From positions 1 to 9,255 of the forward strand of contig JAZRSW010000008.1 of assembly GCA_045651745.1 (NCBI GenBank): DNA of 9,255 nucleotides. Direction: 5' to 3'. Shown piece by piece: positions 6,081-9,255 of the stretch. Under the pieces are notes generated by a model. The model saw nothing but the letters and a program-made list of their open reading frames with translations, did no database searches and was not told the origin of the DNA. The position numbers and the translations under genes were made by a program. Positions within the stretch are counted from its first letter, which is position 1. Every line of letters begins with the position of its first letter. This DNA comes from UMGS172 sp045651745. Lineage in GTDB: Bacteria; Bacillota; Clostridia; Oscillospirales; Acutalibacteraceae.

Positions 6081-9014
6081 ATGTTTTATAAAAATTTGAA
6101 AAATCCGCCTAAAAAATACCGTCCCGCGCCGTTTTGGTCGTGGAATGAAAAACTTGACGTTGCTGAAACAATGCGTCAGATTCACGAAATGGACGAAGTT
6201 GGTATAGGCGGTTATTTTATGCATGCAAGAGGTGGCTTGCAGACCGAATATATGTCGGACGAATGGTTCGAAAACATCTCCGCTACTGTTACTGAGGGCG
6301 AAAAGTTAGGTATGCGCTCTTGGGGTTATGACGAAAACGGTTGGCCGAGTGGTTTTGGCTCGGGTGCCGTTAACGGACTTGGTTTAAAATATCAGCAGAA
6401 GCATCTTCGTTATAAGGAAACTGATGCTCCTGAAAACACCGAAAAAACCATTATTAATATTCCTTACAACGGTAAAAATATTCATTTTTATTACATAGTA
6501 AACCCGTTTTACGTTGATACCCTTGACGGTGAGGTTACTGAGGAATTTTTGCGTTCAACCCATGAACTTTATAAAGAAAAGTTGGGCGATAAGTTCACTA
6601 AAATGGACGGCTTTTTCACAGACGAACCGCAGGTGTCCCGTGGCGGTTTGCCGTGGTCATTTATTTTGGAAAGAGAGTATCAAAAAGCATACGGTGAGCC
6701 TTTAGCTCCTAATATGTTAGGCCTTTATTTTGAGGTTGAGGGCTATGCCAAAGTAAGATATAACTTCTGGAAATTGGTGCGCGACCTTTTTGCCGAGAAT
6801 TTTATGGGCAAAATTTATAGGTGGTGTCAAAAGAACGGCAGCGCCTTAACCGGTCACCTTGTTATTGAGGAAGGCTTCTGGGCACACATTTTAGCAAGCG
6901 GATGCTGTATGCCGTCTTATGAGTATATGGATATTCCCGGTATGGACCATTTGGGACGTAGTTTGGCTTCGCTTCAGACCGAAATGCAGTTGTCATCCGT
7001 TGCCAACCAAATTGGTCATAAACAAATTTTGTCCGAAACTTTTGCAATGTGCGGTTGGGACGTAAGTTTTGAAGAACTTCGTTGGATTTATGAGCATCAG
7101 ATGGTACACGGTATCAACTATCTCTGTCAGCATCTTGAGGGTTACACTTTAAGAGGTATCAGAAAGCGTGACTATCCCGCAACGCTTTTCAAACAGCAAC
7201 CTTGGTGGGGTGAGTACCGTATTTTCAACGATATGGTCAGCCGTATCGGTATGATGCTCGCAGACGGTGAAATTGATTTCCCGATTTTAGTGCTTCATAC
7301 TATTGAGTCGGCTTGGGTAAAGTTTGATAACGTTAACAGTGAGATTTGCAATAAAATCAGGGATGATATGTTGCGTACAATGACGGCTTTGGAAAACTCA
7401 CAGTTGCAGTATCATTTAGGTGACGGAAGAATTATGCAACGTCATGCTGAAGTTAAAAACGGTCAGCTTAAAGTGGGCACTCAAAACTATAAAGTTGTTG
7501 TTGTTCCGCCTGCAAATTGTTTGGGCAAATATACATACCAACTGTTGCAAGAGTTTAAAGCGCAGGGCGGTTTGGTTATCTTCACGGGTGAAGTACCGAC
7601 AATGCTCGACGGTGTTGAAACAGATGAAGTTGTAAAATTTGCTGAAAATTGTGTAAATACCGATTTCGAAAATCTTCCGTCGGTTATCCCTGCTGATTGC
7701 AGAAAATTAACCCTCAATTATGATAAGAGTCAGGATGATTCACCCGTTTATTCAACATACCGTTATTTCCCGGAAGAGAAAATGACAATGTACTACCTTG
7801 TAAACTCGTTTATGACCGAGCGTAAGGCTACAGCTACCGTTAAGGGTAAAAGCGCTACTGTTTTTGATTATCTTACGGGTGAAGAAGTGCCTGCGGTTTA
7901 CACTGAAAACGGTGATAACATTGATGTTGAAATCACTATACCAAAACGCGGTTCGGTTGTAATTTTTGCTTACGATGAGGCAGAAAAACCGTCTGCTCTC
8001 AAGTGTGATAAAAAACTTATTCCGCTTGGTGATGCTTTAAAGGGCGAATGGGAAATTGAAAATATTACCGATAACACCTTAACGCTTGATTATTGCGACG
8101 TTTACTTTGACGGCGAACTGAAATATGAAAACCTGCCGATAAGTGACGTGCAGGAGTTGGCTTGCGCATTTAAACGCAAGGTTAACACCAAGGTTGTGTT
8201 TAAGTTTAATGTTAAGGAACTTGGCTTCAAGAAAATGGAACTTGTTGTCGAAACTCCTGAAATCTTTGACATTACTTTGAATGGCAAATCGGTTGAGAAA
8301 AAGGTCACGGGATATTTCTGCGATACATCGTTCAAGACTATTGATATTTTCGGCGATGTTGTTGAGGGTGAAAACATTCTTGAACTCACTTGCGATTTTG
8401 AGCAGAGTGAGAAAACCTACGAGAACACCGAAAAATCTTTGCAGTTTGAGTCGGAAAAGAATAAACTGAGTTATGATATGGAAATCGAGGCTGTTTATTT
8501 AAAGGGTGATTTTGCGGTTAAGACCGATAATGAGTTCGAACATATCGAGCGTAGAGGTTTAAGGGTTGACGGAGGATTTTATATCACCTCGGCTCAAAGA
8601 AATGTTACTGACGGTAACTTGGCCGAGCAGGGCTATCCATTCTTTGCAGGTAGCATTACACTCAAAAAGAAGATAACCCTAACTGCTAACGAGATTGAAA
8701 ACCGTTCATTCGATATTGCAAGATTAAGCACAACTGTTACTAAAGTTAAGGTCAACGGCAAGGATGCAGGAGATATTATGTGGCATCCGTACTCGGTCGA
8801 TTTAAGCGGTTTACTTTTAGAGGGTGAAAACGAGATTGAAATAATGCTTATTGGTAATCTCCGCAACCTTTTAGGACCCTTCCACATGAAAGAGGGCGAG
8901 TGCCATTCCGTAGGTCCCGGCCGTTTCTTCCATAAATCGCCGATTTGGGTTAAGGGCGTGCATCCTAACTGGACTGATACTTATTGCTTCGTTGAGTGTG
9001 GTCTGTTCTTCTAA
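6081..9014 (+). CDS. Glycoside hydrolase-like protein, GH106 (alpha-L-rhamnosidase) related
   Basis: The 977-residue protein probably cleaves a terminal sugar from an oligosaccharide or glycoside; the exact sugar is unknown. The N-terminal PAPFWSWNEKLD (15-26), GIGGYFMHARGG (41-52) and LGMRSWGYDENGWPSG (76-91) are typical of the GH106-like TIM-barrel group. The barrel spans roughly 13-390. Conserved-looking acids at likely strand ends are Asp181-Glu182 (FFTDEPQ), Glu263-Glu264 and Glu319 (ILSETFAMCGWD); these are candidates for catalysis, not proven. Residues about 395-540 look like a Rossmann/amidotransferase-like accessory domain (VVVVPP 472-477, GGLVIFTGE 496-504). Beta-rich sandwich domains follow to the end, including two NGK...EGEN segments (734-764 and 892-917). 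There is no signal peptide or membrane segment, so it should act in the cytoplasm on imported or internal substrates. It has its own promoter and terminator, with no transporter or regulator beside it. The family call is firm at the superfamily level; rhamnose specificity is not established. Confidence 0.8.
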   Translation: MFYKNLKNPPKKYRPAPFWSWNEKLDVAETMRQIHEMDEVGIGGYFMHARGGLQTEYMSDEWFENISATVTEGEKLGMRSWGYDENGWPSGFGSGAVNGLGLKYQQKHLRYKETDAPENTEKTIINIPYNGKNIHFYYIVNPFYVDTLDGEVTEEFLRSTHELYKEKLGDKFTKMDGFFTDEPQVSRGGLPWSFILEREYQKAYGEPLAPNMLGLYFEVEGYAKVRYNFWKLVRDLFAENFMGKIYRWCQKNGSALTGHLVIEEGFWAHILASGCCMPSYEYMDIPGMDHLGRSLASLQTEMQLSSVANQIGHKQILSETFAMCGWDVSFEELRWIYEHQMVHGINYLCQHLEGYTLRGIRKRDYPATLFKQQPWWGEYRIFNDMVSRIGMMLADGEIDFPILVLHTIESAWVKFDNVNSEICNKIRDDMLRTMTALENSQLQYHLGDGRIMQRHAEVKNGQLKVGTQNYKVVVVPPANCLGKYTYQLLQEFKAQGGLVIFTGEVPTMLDGVETDEVVKFAENCVNTDFENLPSVIPADCRKLTLNYDKSQDDSPVYSTYRYFPEEKMTMYYLVNSFMTERKATATVKGKSATVFDYLTGEEVPAVYTENGDNIDVEITIPKRGSVVIFAYDEAEKPSALKCDKKLIPLGDALKGEWEIENITDNTLTLDYCDVYFDGELKYENLPISDVQELACAFKRKVNTKVVFKFNVKELGFKKMELVVETPEIFDITLNGKSVEKKVTGYFCDTSFKTIDIFGDVVEGENILELTCDFEQSEKTYENTEKSLQFESEKNKLSYDMEIEAVYLKGDFAVKTDNEFEHIERRGLRVDGGFYITSAQRNVTDGNLAEQGYPFFAGSITLKKKITLTANEIENRSFDIARLSTTVTKVKVNGKDAGDIMWHPYSVDLSGLLLEGENEIEIMLIGNLRNLLGPFHMKEGECHSVGPGRFFHKSPIWVKGVHPNWTDTYCFVECGLFF

Positions 9015-9021
9015 AACTAAT

Positions 9022-9053
9022 AAAAAAGTCGAGGTTTAACCTCGACTTTTTTT
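9022..9053 (+). terminator. Intrinsic terminator after the GH106-like gene, probably bidirectional
   Basis: Arms GTCGAGGTT (9028-9036) and AACCTCGAC (9038-9046) form a perfect stem, formally with one base between them, so the top A-T pairs will open into a small loop. Six A residues precede it (9022-9027) and seven T residues follow (9047-9053), so it could end transcripts on either strand. It begins 7 nt after the stop codon. Confidence 0.93.
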
Positions 9054-9132
9054 GATTTCAGCCAAAATATTTTTACAAATTCCTATCTTTTGCGACAAAT
9101 GTTACAAACTGTGGAATTGCAGAAAAAAATCA

Positions 9133-9161
9133 TTGACTGTTGACTCAATTTAATATATAAT
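9133..9161 (+). promoter_or_regulatory. Strong promoter of the guaB-like gene
   Basis: TTGACT (9133-9138) and a perfect TATAAT (9156-9161) are separated by exactly 17 nt of AT-rich DNA. Start of transcription is expected near 9168, giving a leader of about 32 nt. The -35 hexamer is repeated at once (TTGACT 9140-9145), and the arms ATTGA/TCAAT (9132-9136, 9145-9149) form a short inverted repeat over it. Confidence 0.85.
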
Positions 9162-9186
9162 AACACTAATATAAATATATAAAAAC

Positions 9187-9191
9187 GGAGG
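9187..9191 (+). promoter_or_regulatory. Ribosome binding site of the guaB-like gene
   Basis: GGAGG lies 8 nt before the ATG at 9200. It fixes the start of a gene of which only the first codons are in the window. Confidence 0.85.
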
Positions 9192-9199
9192 AATTTAAA

Positions 9200-9255
9200 A
9201 TGGCAACTTTTATTAATGAACCCTCACATACTTTTAATGAGTATCTGCTTATTCC
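9200..9255 (+). CDS. guaB: Probable IMP dehydrogenase, N-terminal fragment (3' partial)
   Basis: Only 18 complete codons plus two bases are present. They read MATFINEPSHTFNEYLLI, then a codon starting CC (Pro). The pattern xxEPSxTFNEYLLxP is how IMP dehydrogenases of many clostridia begin, as I recall the family. IMP dehydrogenase oxidises IMP to XMP with NAD+, the entry to GMP synthesis. The start is secure: a near-consensus promoter and a GGAGG site precede it. The product name is tentative because neither the catalytic loop nor the CBS domains are in the window. Confidence 0.65.
   Translation, partial: MATFINEPSHTFNEYLLI

Noticed and set aside
7487..8887. Several antisense open frames of 76-95 codons inside the GH106-like gene
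   Set aside because: They lie wholly within a well-supported coding sequence and look like by-products of its codon use.
9054..9131. Possible small RNA or extra operator in the AT-rich stretch after the second terminator
   Set aside because: No clear palindrome, no second terminator and no convincing open frame; the 146-nt gap is explained by the promoter and leader of the next gene.

Overview
The window looks like chromosomal DNA from a low-to-middle GC Gram-positive bacterium of the class Clostridia, probably an Oscillospirales/Ruminococcus-like gut lineage. Four things suggest this: the PyrK/PyrD (class 1B) dihydroorotate dehydrogenase pair, strong AGGAGG-type ribosome binding sites, ordinary sigma-70-type promoters with AT-rich spacers, and the wording of the proteins. 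The lineage is an inference from protein style, not from a marker gene.

Region 1 (1-5935) is the distal part of a pyrimidine biosynthesis operon on the + strand, in the order carB (3' half only), pyrK, pyrD, pyrF, pyrE, pyrB, pyrI. The genes are tightly packed: pyrK/pyrD overlap by 7 nt, pyrD/pyrF by 1 nt (TGATG) and pyrB/pyrI by 4 nt (ATGA), and the other gaps are 15-39 nt. Together they cover carbamoyl phosphate synthesis (CarB), its condensation with aspartate (PyrB, with regulatory chain PyrI), oxidation of dihydroorotate (PyrD with electron-transfer subunit PyrK), phosphoribosylation (PyrE) and decarboxylation to UMP (PyrF). carA, pyrC and any pyrR-type regulator are not in the window and may lie upstream. 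A strong intrinsic terminator (5954-5985) closes the operon.

Region 2 (5986-9053) is a single-gene unit: a plausible promoter (6017-6045), a 977-residue glycoside hydrolase-like protein related to the GH106 (alpha-L-rhamnosidase) group with no signal peptide, and a second strong terminator (9022-9053). No transporter or regulator gene accompanies it, so its substrate cannot be told from context.

Region 3 (9054-9255) holds a near-consensus promoter (9133-9161), a good ribosome binding site and the first 18 complete codons of a gene whose N-terminus resembles clostridial IMP dehydrogenase (guaB), the first committed step to GMP. A pyrimidine operon and a purine gene thus flank the lone glycosidase.

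I saw no RNA genes, CRISPR array, insertion sequence or phage gene. Most of the window is ordinary core metabolism. The least understood item is the cytoplasmic GH106-like protein; smaller points are the pyrB translation start inside a possible hairpin and a duplicated -35 element before the guaB-like gene.
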